Below, piece by piece: positions 1-7,612 of a DNA stretch of 13,908 nucleotides. Source of the stretch: Erythrobacter sp. CCH5-A1 (GTDB taxonomy: Bacteria; Pseudomonadota; Alphaproteobacteria; Sphingomonadales; Sphingomonadaceae); contig NZ_LSKQ01000097.1 of NCBI RefSeq assembly GCF_001557115.1, forward strand, positions 1 to 13,908. Direction: 5' to 3'. The notes beneath the pieces are model-generated. The model saw only the letters and a program-made list of their open reading frames with translations, searched no databases and was not told the DNA's origin. A program made the position numbers and the translations under genes. Numbering within the stretch: position 1 is the first letter of the stretch; the number at the start of each line of letters is the position of its first letter.

Positions 1-13
1 GTATAAGAGACAG
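1..13 (+). other. Residual Tn5 / Nextera mosaic-end adapter (not genomic)
   Basis: GTATAAGAGACAG is identical to the last 13 bases of the 19-bp Tn5 mosaic end used in tagmentation libraries. It sits exactly at the first base of the window, where an untrimmed adapter would be, and nothing transposon-like follows. I infer that the genomic sequence begins at base 14 and that the window is a whole contig from an Illumina/Nextera draft assembly. Confidence 0.9.
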
Positions 14-57
14 GTCTCCCGTTGCACTCGTTCGCTCACGCGCATAGCGGTTGAGCG

Positions 58-2421
58 ATGGACCTCTCGCCGCTCTCGCTGGTGCTGATTGCGCTCGTTC
101 TTGCCGCTTGGGCGGTGGGGGCGGGCTTTGTCGTGCTGCGCGCCAACCGCAGCGCGCGCCGGGCCAAGGCGCTGCGCACAAGCGTCAAGCGGATGCAGAC
201 CCTGCTCGATGTCGCCCCCGCCTTGCCGCTTCTGGTCAGGGTCGACGGGCGGATCGAGGCGCCCGAGCGGCTGGCGCGGATGCTTGGCTTGGCGACCATG
301 CCCAAATACCTCTCCGAACTCGCCGCGCCTTCGGGCAATCCCAAGGAAGGCGGGCTCGCGCAGGCGCAGCTCGACCAGCTCTGGGGCAAGATCCAGACCA
401 CCCAGAAAAGCGCCGCGCCGTTCCGGATGGCGATCAACCTGCCCGGCTCGCAGCGCTCCCTCGCACTCTATGGCACGCTCGCCGATCCGCAGGTCTCGCC
501 GGGCGGGGCGGCGCTGGTGTGGGTGTTCGACTTTACCGAAAGCCACGCCGAGATGGCCCGGTTGCGCGCCGCCGCCGCGCGCGCCACCGGAGACTTTGCC
601 GCGCTCGTCGGCCTGATCGAGGCCGCGCCTATGCCGATGTGGTTCCGCGGCGCCGATCTCACGCTCCAGCTCGTCAACCAGGCCTATGTTGATGCGGTCG
701 GCGCGGCCAGCGCGGCCGAGGTGGTGCAGGGCCAGATCGAGCTGCTTGAGCTCGAGGAAGGCCGCTCGCCCGCCGATATCGCCCGCGCCAGCCTGCAAGG
801 CCAGGAAGCGTCCGAGCGCATCGTTGCCGCCACCATCCACGGTGCGCGCCGCACCCTGCGCGTGTCCGATCTGCCGCTCGGGCAGGAGGGGGTCGCGGGT
901 TATGCCATTGACATCGAGGAACAGCAGCAGGTCGCGCGCGAGTTCCGTGCCTTCCGCGATGCCCAGCGTGCGCTGCTCGACCAGCTTTCGGTCGGGGTGG
1001 CGCTGTTCGATGCCGAGGAGCGCCTGACTTTCGCCAACCGCCCGTTCCGCCGCTTGTTCAGCCTGACCGAAGAGGCGATCGAGGCGCACACGCCCTTCGA
1101 GCGTTTCCTCGCCGAGGCGCGCGAACGCAGCCGCACGCCCGAGGTGCGCGACTTCCCCGAATGGCGCCGCGAGCGCGCCGCGTGGTTCGGGATGCAGGCC
1201 GCGATCGAGGAAGCCTGGCCGCTGCCCGGCGGCACGCATCTGCGCATCGTCGCTCAGCCGATGCCCGACGGCGGCCTCGTGCTGATCACCGAGGACCGCA
1301 CCGAAAGCCTCGCTCTCTCCGCGGTGCGCGACACGTTGCTGCGCACCCGCACGGCGACGCTCGACAGCCTGTTCGAGGCGCTGGCGATCTTCGCCCCCGA
1401 TGGATCGGTGCAGCTCTGGAACCGCAGCTTTGCCGGCACCTGGGGCCTTGCCGCGGATCTGCTCGACCGGCACCCCAGCGCCGATGAACTCCTGAACGCG
1501 ATCGGGCGCAACCTCGTGAACCCTGCGGAGGCGGCGATGATCGGGGCGGCGGTGCGCGCGGCGACGCTCGACAGGCGCGAGAAGGGCGGGCAGGTGGAGC
1601 TGGCCGACGGGCGCACGTTGCGCTTTGCCGGGATCCCGCTGCCCGATGGCAATGGGCTGCTGACCGTGCTCGACATCACCGCCTCGCAGAAGGCCGAGCA
1701 AGCCCTGCGCGAACGCGCCGAGGCACTTGAGGAGGCGGACGCGGTGAAGGCGAAGTTCCTCGCCAACATGAGCTACGAGTTCCGCACGCCGCTCACCACG
1801 ATTGGCGGCTATGCCGAACTGCTCAAGAGCGGGGCAGCGGGCGATGCGGCGACGCAGGGCGAATATGTCGACGCGATCCTCGCCGCGGTCGAGCGGCTGA
1901 CCGAGCAGGTCGAGAACGTGCTCGACCTCTCGCAGTCTGAGGCCGGGCTGCTGCCGATCCGCAAGGAGCGCCTGGACGTGCTCGATTTCCTGACCACGCT
2001 AGTGCGCGAGCGCGAGCAGGCGATCATCGCGGCGGGCCTCAGCCTCGACTTGAAGGGCCGCCGGGGCCGGGTGATCGAGGCCGATCCGCGCCAGCTGGGC
2101 CGGGCGGTCGGCAACCTGCTCGACAATGCCATCGCCGGAACGCCCGATGGCGGCCGCATCGTGATCGAGATCAGGCGCGCGAGCGATGCCGACGCCGGGT
2201 GGAATGTCGAAATCAGCATCGCCGATAATGGCCGGGGCATGAGCGCGCAGGAGCTCGCGGTGGCGCAGGGCGGGGTGAAGCCCGGCGGCGAGGGCGCCTC
2301 CGAACGCCGCACCGGGCTCGGCATCCCGCTCGCGCGCCAGCTGATCGCGGGCCATGACGGGACGCTCGAGATCGTCAGCCGCAAGGGCGCTGGAACGACG
2401 GCGACGATTCGCCTGCCGTGA
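58..2421 (+). CDS. divL: DivL-like PAS-domain pseudo-histidine kinase (Tyr in place of the phospho-His)
   Basis: A 787-residue membrane-anchored member of the histidine kinase family. Residues 6-28 form one hydrophobic membrane segment followed by a basic stretch (RANRSARR). Residues about 48-545 hold three to four PAS-like modules; the clearest start near 195, 305 and 430. A DHp helix pair (about 565-630) and an ATP-binding domain (about 670-787) follow. The ATP-binding domain has an N box (N686, LLDN 687-690), a G1 box (DNGRG, 723-727) and a G2 box (GLGIP, 753-757). The H box reads MSYEFRTPL, so the usual acceptor His is Tyr573. That substitution defines Caulobacter DivL, which binds DivK~P and tunes the CckA-ChpT-CtrA relay; the same role here is inferred. 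The start at ATG 58 places the membrane helix at the N-terminus; its ribosome site is weak. The stop overlaps the tsaE start (TGATG). Only 44 genomic bases precede it, so no promoter can be judged. Confidence 0.88.
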   Translation: MDLSPLSLVLIALVLAAWAVGAGFVVLRANRSARRAKALRTSVKRMQTLLDVAPALPLLVRVDGRIEAPERLARMLGLATMPKYLSELAAPSGNPKEGGLAQAQLDQLWGKIQTTQKSAAPFRMAINLPGSQRSLALYGTLADPQVSPGGAALVWVFDFTESHAEMARLRAAAARATGDFAALVGLIEAAPMPMWFRGADLTLQLVNQAYVDAVGAASAAEVVQGQIELLELEEGRSPADIARASLQGQEASERIVAATIHGARRTLRVSDLPLGQEGVAGYAIDIEEQQQVAREFRAFRDAQRALLDQLSVGVALFDAEERLTFANRPFRRLFSLTEEAIEAHTPFERFLAEARERSRTPEVRDFPEWRRERAAWFGMQAAIEEAWPLPGGTHLRIVAQPMPDGGLVLITEDRTESLALSAVRDTLLRTRTATLDSLFEALAIFAPDGSVQLWNRSFAGTWGLAADLLDRHPSADELLNAIGRNLVNPAEAAMIGAAVRAATLDRREKGGQVELADGRTLRFAGIPLPDGNGLLTVLDITASQKAEQALRERAEALEEADAVKAKFLANMSYEFRTPLTTIGGYAELLKSGAAGDAATQGEYVDAILAAVERLTEQVENVLDLSQSEAGLLPIRKERLDVLDFLTTLVREREQAIIAAGLSLDLKGRRGRVIEADPRQLGRAVGNLLDNAIAGTPDGGRIVIEIRRASDADAGWNVEISIADNGRGMSAQELAVAQGGVKPGGEGASERRTGLGIPLARQLIAGHDGTLEIVSRKGAGTTATIRLP

Positions 2422-2882
2422 TGGAGACGCGCGAGGCTCTCCCCGATCTGACGGCGATGGCGGCTTATGGCGCGCGCATCGCCGCGCAGGTTCGCGCAGG
2501 CGACGTGGTGGCGCTGGAAGGCGGGCTGGGGGCGGGCAAGACCACGCTCGCCCGCGCGATTCTTGCGGCGCTTGGCCACGCGGGCGAGGTGCCTTCGCCG
2601 ACCTTCACGATCATCGAGTCCTATGCTGCGCCGCCCTTGCGCGTGGCGGTGGTGCATGCCGATTTCTACCGTCTGGAAGACCCGTCCGAGCTCGCCGAAA
2701 TCGGGCTCGACGATTATCGCGAGGGCGCCGTTCTGCTTGCCGAATGGCCCGATCACGCAGGCGGATTCACGCATGAGCCGGGGTGCCTTGCCATCAGCCT
2801 CGAACCGGTCGGAGAAAGCGGGGAAGGCGGGCGGATTGCGATTGCCCGCGGCGGGGCTGATTGGGTAGGGCGGATGCCATGA
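2421..2882 (+). CDS. tsaE: tRNA threonylcarbamoyladenosine biosynthesis ATPase TsaE
   Basis: A 153-residue P-loop protein, the usual TsaE length. The Walker A motif GGLGAGKT lies at residues 34-41. It is followed by the family's SPTFTI segment and HADFYRL segment, then an AEWPD stretch near the place of the usual (D)WPE. TsaE works in the cytoplasm with TsaB and TsaD, using ATP hydrolysis in the cycle that adds threonylcarbamoyl to A37 of ANN-decoding tRNAs (t6A). The start is ATG 2421, sharing one base with the divL stop; a GTG one codon upstream is possible. The stop overlaps amgK by ATGA. The position between a cell-cycle kinase and amgK-murU fits alphaproteobacterial gene order that I recall but did not check by search. 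Confidence 0.93.
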   Translation: METREALPDLTAMAAYGARIAAQVRAGDVVALEGGLGAGKTTLARAILAALGHAGEVPSPTFTIIESYAAPPLRVAVVHADFYRLEDPSELAEIGLDDYREGAVLLAEWPDHAGGFTHEPGCLAISLEPVGESGEGGRIAIARGGADWVGRMP

Positions 2883-3868
2883 GCCAGTTGCCCGAAGGTC
2901 TTGCCGCATTCGTCGAAAGCGCCGGTTGGAGCGAGGCCGAGGTGGCCCCGCTGCCCGGCGACGCCTCGTTCCGGCGCTATTTCCGCCTTACGCGCGCCGG
3001 CGGCGAGCGCGCGATGCTGATGCACGCGCCCCCGCCGCACGAGGACCCCGCGCCCTTCCTCCATGTCGCGCACTGGCTGAACCACCATGGCATGCGCGCG
3101 CCAGCGATCCTCGCCGAGGATGCTGCGCAAGGCTGGGTGCTGACCGAGGATTTCGGCAATGACCGGATGCGCGACTGGCTCGACGAGCACCCGGGCGAGG
3201 AGCGCGCGGCCTACGAAGCAGCGGTCGATGCGCTCGCCGCGCTCCACCGCCTGCCGTCCGGTCCCTTCGCGCCCTATGACATGGCGGTCTATGCCCGCGA
3301 GGCGGCGCTGCTGACCGAGTGGTGGTGCCCCGCGCAGGGCCTCGAAGTCGACGCTGCGGGCTATGCCAAGGCGTGGGAAGAAGTGATGGCCCCCGTGCTC
3401 GCGCGCCAGAACCCCGGCGTCACGGTGCTCCGCGATTATCACGCCGAGAACATCATGCTTTTGGGCGGCAAGGCGACCGCGCCCCAAGGGCTGATCGACT
3501 TCCAGGACGCGCTTGTCGGCCACCCCGCCTACGACCTCGTCTCGCTGTTGCAGGACGCGCGGCGCGACGTGTCGGCCGATCTCGAGACGGACATGCTGGT
3601 GCATTATGTCGGCGCCGTGGGCGGCGTCGGCGACGATTTCCTCGCCGATTACGCAACCCTCGGCGCGCAGCGTAACGCCAAGATTGTGGGCATTTTCACC
3701 CGGCTCGACCGGCGCGATGGCAAGCCCAAATATCTCGCCATGATCCCGCGCGTATGGGCGGCGCTGGAACGTGACCTCGCGCACCCTGCGCTCGCGCCCG
3801 TCGCTTCGTGGTTCGAGGCGAACATTCCCGATGCCTTGCGCCTCAGGCACGGAGCCTTCGCCGCGTGA
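2879..3868 (+). CDS. amgK: Anomeric MurNAc/GlcNAc kinase AmgK (aminoglycoside-phosphotransferase fold)
   Basis: A 329-residue protein of the APH/choline kinase fold. The catalytic loop LRDYHAEN carries the presumed base Asp186, with Asn191 as metal ligand. DFQDA carries the second metal-binding Asp207, followed by GHPAYDLVSLLQD, a block typical of AmgK. The N-terminal part (PLPGDASFRRYFRL) resembles the nucleotide-binding lobe of the family. AmgK phosphorylates MurNAc or GlcNAc at the anomeric carbon, giving MurNAc-alpha-1-phosphate for MurU. The start is ATG 2879, overlapping the tsaE stop by ATGA; a TTG at 2861 would add six residues but looks less likely. The murU start overlaps the stop by GTGA. 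Direct adjacency to a MurU-type nucleotidyltransferase makes MurNAc recycling far likelier than antibiotic modification. Confidence 0.88.
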   Translation: MSQLPEGLAAFVESAGWSEAEVAPLPGDASFRRYFRLTRAGGERAMLMHAPPPHEDPAPFLHVAHWLNHHGMRAPAILAEDAAQGWVLTEDFGNDRMRDWLDEHPGEERAAYEAAVDALAALHRLPSGPFAPYDMAVYAREAALLTEWWCPAQGLEVDAAGYAKAWEEVMAPVLARQNPGVTVLRDYHAENIMLLGGKATAPQGLIDFQDALVGHPAYDLVSLLQDARRDVSADLETDMLVHYVGAVGGVGDDFLADYATLGAQRNAKIVGIFTRLDRRDGKPKYLAMIPRVWAALERDLAHPALAPVASWFEANIPDALRLRHGAFAA

Positions 3869-4581
3869 CCAATCTCGCCTCCGACACCGCGATGATCCTT
3901 GCCGCCGGGCTCGGCAAGCGGATGCGGCCGCTGACCGCGAGCCAGCCCAAGCCGATGGTGCGCGTCGCGGGCAAGCCGCTGATCGACCATGCGCTCGATC
4001 GCCTGGCCGAGGCGGGGGTGGCGAAGGCGGTGGTCAATGTCCACTACCTCGCTGACGCGCTCGAAGCGCACGTGCTCGCGCGGCAGAACCCCAAGGTCAG
4101 CGTCTCGGACGAGCGCGCGCAGCTGCTCGAGACCGGGGGCGGGATGGTGAAGGCGCTGCCGCAGCTGCCCGACCCCTTCTTCGCCCTGAATGCCGACAAC
4201 ATCTGGCTCGACGGCCCCAAGAGCGCCTTCCAAGATCTCTCGCGCCGCTGGGACCCGGACGCGATGGACGCGCTGCTACTCGTCGTTCCGCATGCGCGCG
4301 CCTGCAACTTTCAGGGGCCAGGGGATTTCCACATGGACCCGATGGGCCGCCTTTCGCGTCGCCGGCCGGGGCGGATCGCGCCCTTCATCTACACCGGCAT
4401 CCAACTCGTCAGCCACCGCCTGCTGCGCGAAGCGCCCGAGGGGCCGTTCAGCACCATGCTGCTGTGGGAGCGTGCCATCGCCGAGGGGCGGCTCTACGGC
4501 ATCAGCTTTACCGGCCTGTGGTTCGAGGTCGGCACGCCGCAGATGATCCGCCCGACCGAGGAAGCGCTGGCGGGTGGCTGA
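3865..4581 (+). CDS. murU: MurNAc-1-phosphate uridylyltransferase MurU
   Basis: A 238-residue sugar nucleotidyltransferase. The signature AAGLGKRMRPLT spans residues 13-24 and PKPM follows at about 29-32. LNADNIW places the probable metal-binding Asp at 111. MurU converts MurNAc-alpha-1-phosphate plus UTP to UDP-MurNAc, so recovered cell-wall sugar re-enters peptidoglycan synthesis without MurA and MurZ-type steps; in other bacteria this lowers fosfomycin sensitivity. The start is taken as GTG 3865, overlapping the amgK stop (GTGA). An upstream in-frame start at 3808 lies inside amgK and would add 19 residues that do not look like the family. Size and pairing with amgK support MurU over other NDP-sugar pyrophosphorylases (for example mannose-1-phosphate guanylyltransferase), which remain possible from motifs alone. 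Confidence 0.86.
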   Translation: MTNLASDTAMILAAGLGKRMRPLTASQPKPMVRVAGKPLIDHALDRLAEAGVAKAVVNVHYLADALEAHVLARQNPKVSVSDERAQLLETGGGMVKALPQLPDPFFALNADNIWLDGPKSAFQDLSRRWDPDAMDALLLVVPHARACNFQGPGDFHMDPMGRLSRRRPGRIAPFIYTGIQLVSHRLLREAPEGPFSTMLLWERAIAEGRLYGISFTGLWFEVGTPQMIRPTEEALAGG

Positions 4582-7500
4582 GCCGCGCGCACCCGGGCCG
4601 CTTGTCTATTCGATCGCCGCGCATCGCGGGTTTGCCGATGCGCTGGTGGCGGGCCTCGTGCCGCGCTACCGCGAGGAGGGCTTCGGCCTTGCGCGCCTGA
4701 CCCTGCTGGTGCCGAGCAGCCGCGCCGCGCGCACACTGTCGGAAGCCTTCATCCGCCATGCGGGGGAGAGTGGTGAGCGCGGGCTGCTGATGCCGCGCAT
4801 GATTGCGGTGGGCGATCTCGATCTTGATGAGAAGCTGGGCGCCGCGCTCGATCCGCTGGGTGCGGCCGATATCCCGCCCGCCTGCGATCCGGTGCGGCGC
4901 TGGCTGACATTGGACCGCCTGATCGCCGAGGAACGCGCGGGCGAGGGCATGTCCCCGCTCCCCGGCCGCGCGCGGCTCAACCTCGCGCGCGAGATGGCGC
5001 GGACGATGGACCGGTTGCTCGTCGAGGAAAAAGAGGTCGAAGACCTGCTGGCCGACACGGTGATCGACCAGATGGGCAATCTTGCCGAGCACTGGAAGCG
5101 TGCGATCCGGCTGTTCGCGCGGGTCAACGTCCGCTGGCAGGACGAGCTCGCAGCGCGCGGCGAGGTCGATGCGGCAACGCGCCGCAACCTGCTGTTCGAC
5201 CATGCGGCGAAGCGTTGGCGCGAGACGTCCCCGCCGCATCCGATCATGGCCGCAGGCGTCACCAGCGCCTCGCCCGCGCTCGCGCGGTTGCTCAGGGTGG
5301 TGGCCCAATTGCCGCAGGGCGCGGTGGTTCTGCCCGACCTCGACCTCGCGATGGACGCTGCCGCGTGGGCCGAGCTGGGGCTAGCGGGAGCCTCCGAAGA
5401 GCCCGGCGGTCCGGTGTTCGGCGCCGAGGACGCGGTGACGCACCCGCAATATCACCTGAAGCTCCTGCTCAACCGCATGGGCGTGAACCGCGCCGAGGTG
5501 CAGCCCTGGCACCGCCGCGGGATCGCCGCTGCCGACCCCGCGCGCAGCCGCGCGATCTCGGCGCTGTTCCTGCCCCCGCAGGCGAGCTGTTCGTGGAGCA
5601 CTCTGGAAGCGAAGGACCGGCGGCTCGACGGGGTGCGCTTGATCGCCAGCGCCACGATCGAGGAGGAGGCGCAGGCGATCGCCCTGCTGGTGCGCCAGCA
5701 GCTCGACGTGCCTGAGAAGCGCATCGCTGTCGTCACCGCCGACCGCGGTCTGGCGCGGCGCGTGGCCCAGCATCTCGAACGCTGGCACATCACCGCCGAC
5801 GATTCGGCCGGTCGCCCGCTGGCGCTGACCCCGGCGGGGCGATTGTTCGGGTTGCTCGCCGAGATCGCCGCCAACGGCCCCGATCCCGCCAACCTCGTCG
5901 CCGCCTTTGGCCACCCGCTGGTCAAGAGCTGGGACGGCCTCGTGCGCGCCGACTGGCTCAAGGGCCTGCGCGCCTTCGACCGCGAGCTGCGCGGGCCGTC
6001 GCCTGCCCCCGGCATGGAGCCACTGCGCGCGGCCGCAGCCAAGGCGAAGATCGCCGAATGGTGGGACGAGGCCGAGGCGCTTGTCGCGCCGCTCGCCGAG
6101 TGGCCCGGAACCGTCCCTCTGGCCGAGGCCCTGTCACGCCTCGCCGCCGCTGCCGAAAGCTTCGCCCAAACCGCCATTTGGGAGCGCGAGGATGGCCGCG
6201 CTCTCGGCCAGCTGGTCGAGGACCTGCGCGGGACAGCCGAGGCACTCGGCACCACGATCGAGACCGCCGACCTCGCGGGTGTGTTGCGCGATGCGATGGA
6301 GGCAGTCGCGGTGCGCCCCGGCTATGGCGGCCACCCGCGCGTCGCCATCTACGGCTTGCTCGAAGCCCGCATGGCACGCGCTGACCTCGTCATCTGCGGC
6401 GGCCTCAACGAGGGGAGCTGGCCGCAGCCGCCCGGTGCCGACGCGCTGCTCGCACCTGCGGTTCTGCGCGCGCTGGGCGTGCCGGGAGCCGAGTTCCGCA
6501 TCGGCCTTGCCGCGCATGACCTGGCGGGCGCGATGGGCGCGCCGCAGGTGGTGCTTTCGCGGAGCCTGCGCGATGCCGAGGGGCCGACGCTGCCCTCGCG
6601 CTTCCTGCTGCGGGTCGAGGCGCTGCTGGGCGATGATCTCGACAAGGAGCACCGCGAGCGCACGATCCCCGCGATCCTCCCCCATCTCGACCGGCAGCGT
6701 CCGGCCGCGCCCGAATATCCCCGCCCCGCGCCCGATCCGGCGCCGCACTTGCGCGATGTCGCGATCAAGGTGACGGCGCTCGACCGCCTGCTGGGCGATC
6801 CCTACCAGTTCTATGCGCAGGCGATCCTCGATTTGCGGCGGCTCGATCCGCTGGCGGCGGACCCGTTCAGCGACCCGGCGCTGCGCGGCACGCTGGTGCA
6901 CGACATCCTTGATGGCTGGCACCGGGCCAAGCAGAAAGAGCCCGGCCTCGCGCTCGCGCCCTTTGCGGCGGAGTGGTTCCGCGACCAACGCGTCCACCCG
7001 CTGTTCCGCGCGTTGTGGCAACCGCGTCTGATCGCCGCGCTCCAACGTTTCGAGGGCTGGATCGAGGCGGATGCTGCCGAGGGCCGCACCGTGCTCGCCA
7101 CCGAGATTTCGGGCGAGATGGAGGTAGACAGCGTCAAGGTGCAGGGCCGCGCCGACCGCATCGACCGGCTCGCGGACGGGACGCTCGGGATCGTCGACTA
7201 CAAGACCGGTCGTGTGCCGTCGAAAGCCGAGGTCGAGGCGGGATTTGCCCTGCAACTCGGGCTGCTCGGCCTGATCGCGGAACGTGGCCGCTTTGCCGAC
7301 AAAGACACGGGCAAGGTGGTGCAGGGCGCGGCCACCGCGTTCGAATACTGGTCCTTCGGCAAGAAGGACGAGGGCTTCGGCAAGCGCATGAGCCCGATGA
7401 AGAATTCCTCGCGTGAGAGTGGGCTCGAACCTGACAGGTTCCTGCCGCATCATCTCGAGAAGCTGCAACTCGCCATCAGCGAATACATCAGGGGCCGCAC

Positions 7501-7612
7501 GCCGTTCCGGGCGCGCGAGAACCCCGATTACAAGGGCTATACCGATTACGACCAGCTGATGCGGCTCGAGGAATGGCTGGTGCGCCTTACCGAGACGGAG
7601 GCGAAACCATGA
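4574..7612 (+). CDS. addB: Double-strand-break repair protein AddB (helicase-nuclease subunit)
   Basis: A 1012-residue protein, the size expected for alphaproteobacterial AddB. The N-terminal region is a divergent UvrD-like helicase domain (TLLVPSSRAARTL near residue 45). The middle has the AddB/RecC-type GLNEGSWP block. The C-terminal nuclease domain has GRADRIDRL followed by GIVDYKTGR, with catalytic Asp875 and Lys877. With AddA it forms the complex that resects double-strand ends for RecA. I see no GxGKT Walker A near the N-terminus and no cysteine cluster in the C-terminal region; Bacillus AddB has both an N-terminal P-loop and an Fe-S staple. The start is GTG 4574, eight bases inside murU, the only start that keeps the conserved N-terminus. 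The stop overlaps addA by ATGA. Confidence 0.95.
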   Translation: MAEPRAPGPLVYSIAAHRGFADALVAGLVPRYREEGFGLARLTLLVPSSRAARTLSEAFIRHAGESGERGLLMPRMIAVGDLDLDEKLGAALDPLGAADIPPACDPVRRWLTLDRLIAEERAGEGMSPLPGRARLNLAREMARTMDRLLVEEKEVEDLLADTVIDQMGNLAEHWKRAIRLFARVNVRWQDELAARGEVDAATRRNLLFDHAAKRWRETSPPHPIMAAGVTSASPALARLLRVVAQLPQGAVVLPDLDLAMDAAAWAELGLAGASEEPGGPVFGAEDAVTHPQYHLKLLLNRMGVNRAEVQPWHRRGIAAADPARSRAISALFLPPQASCSWSTLEAKDRRLDGVRLIASATIEEEAQAIALLVRQQLDVPEKRIAVVTADRGLARRVAQHLERWHITADDSAGRPLALTPAGRLFGLLAEIAANGPDPANLVAAFGHPLVKSWDGLVRADWLKGLRAFDRELRGPSPAPGMEPLRAAAAKAKIAEWWDEAEALVAPLAEWPGTVPLAEALSRLAAAAESFAQTAIWEREDGRALGQLVEDLRGTAEALGTTIETADLAGVLRDAMEAVAVRPGYGGHPRVAIYGLLEARMARADLVICGGLNEGSWPQPPGADALLAPAVLRALGVPGAEFRIGLAAHDLAGAMGAPQVVLSRSLRDAEGPTLPSRFLLRVEALLGDDLDKEHRERTIPAILPHLDRQRPAAPEYPRPAPDPAPHLRDVAIKVTALDRLLGDPYQFYAQAILDLRRLDPLAADPFSDPALRGTLVHDILDGWHRAKQKEPGLALAPFAAEWFRDQRVHPLFRALWQPRLIAALQRFEGWIEADAAEGRTVLATEISGEMEVDSVKVQGRADRIDRLADGTLGIVDYKTGRVPSKAEVEAGFALQLGLLGLIAERGRFADKDTGKVVQGAATAFEYWSFGKKDEGFGKRMSPMKNSSRESGLEPDRFLPHHLEKLQLAISEYIRGRTPFRARENPDYKGYTDYDQLMRLEEWLVRLTETEAKP

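Noticed and set aside
1..13. A genuine Tn5/IS50 end
   Set aside because: It is only the synthetic mosaic-end tail at base 1, with no transposase or IS sequence next to it.
1809..2909. 366-codon minus-strand frame across the divL end and tsaE
   Set aside because: It spans two well-supported plus-strand genes and has no recognisable domain.
2879..3868. Aminoglycoside resistance gene
   Set aside because: The fold is shared, but the LRDYHAEN and DFQDALVGHPAYD motifs and the overlap with murU identify the AmgK sugar kinase.
4640..4650. Chi-like GCTGGTGG octamer inside addB
   Set aside because: This is the E. coli RecBCD Chi. The organism uses AddAB, whose recognition sequence differs between lineages, and an occasional octamer match is expected in GC-rich DNA.
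6134..7468. 444-codon minus-strand open frame opposite addB
   Set aside because: Same shadow effect. It covers the AddB nuclease region and shows no family motif or ribosome site.
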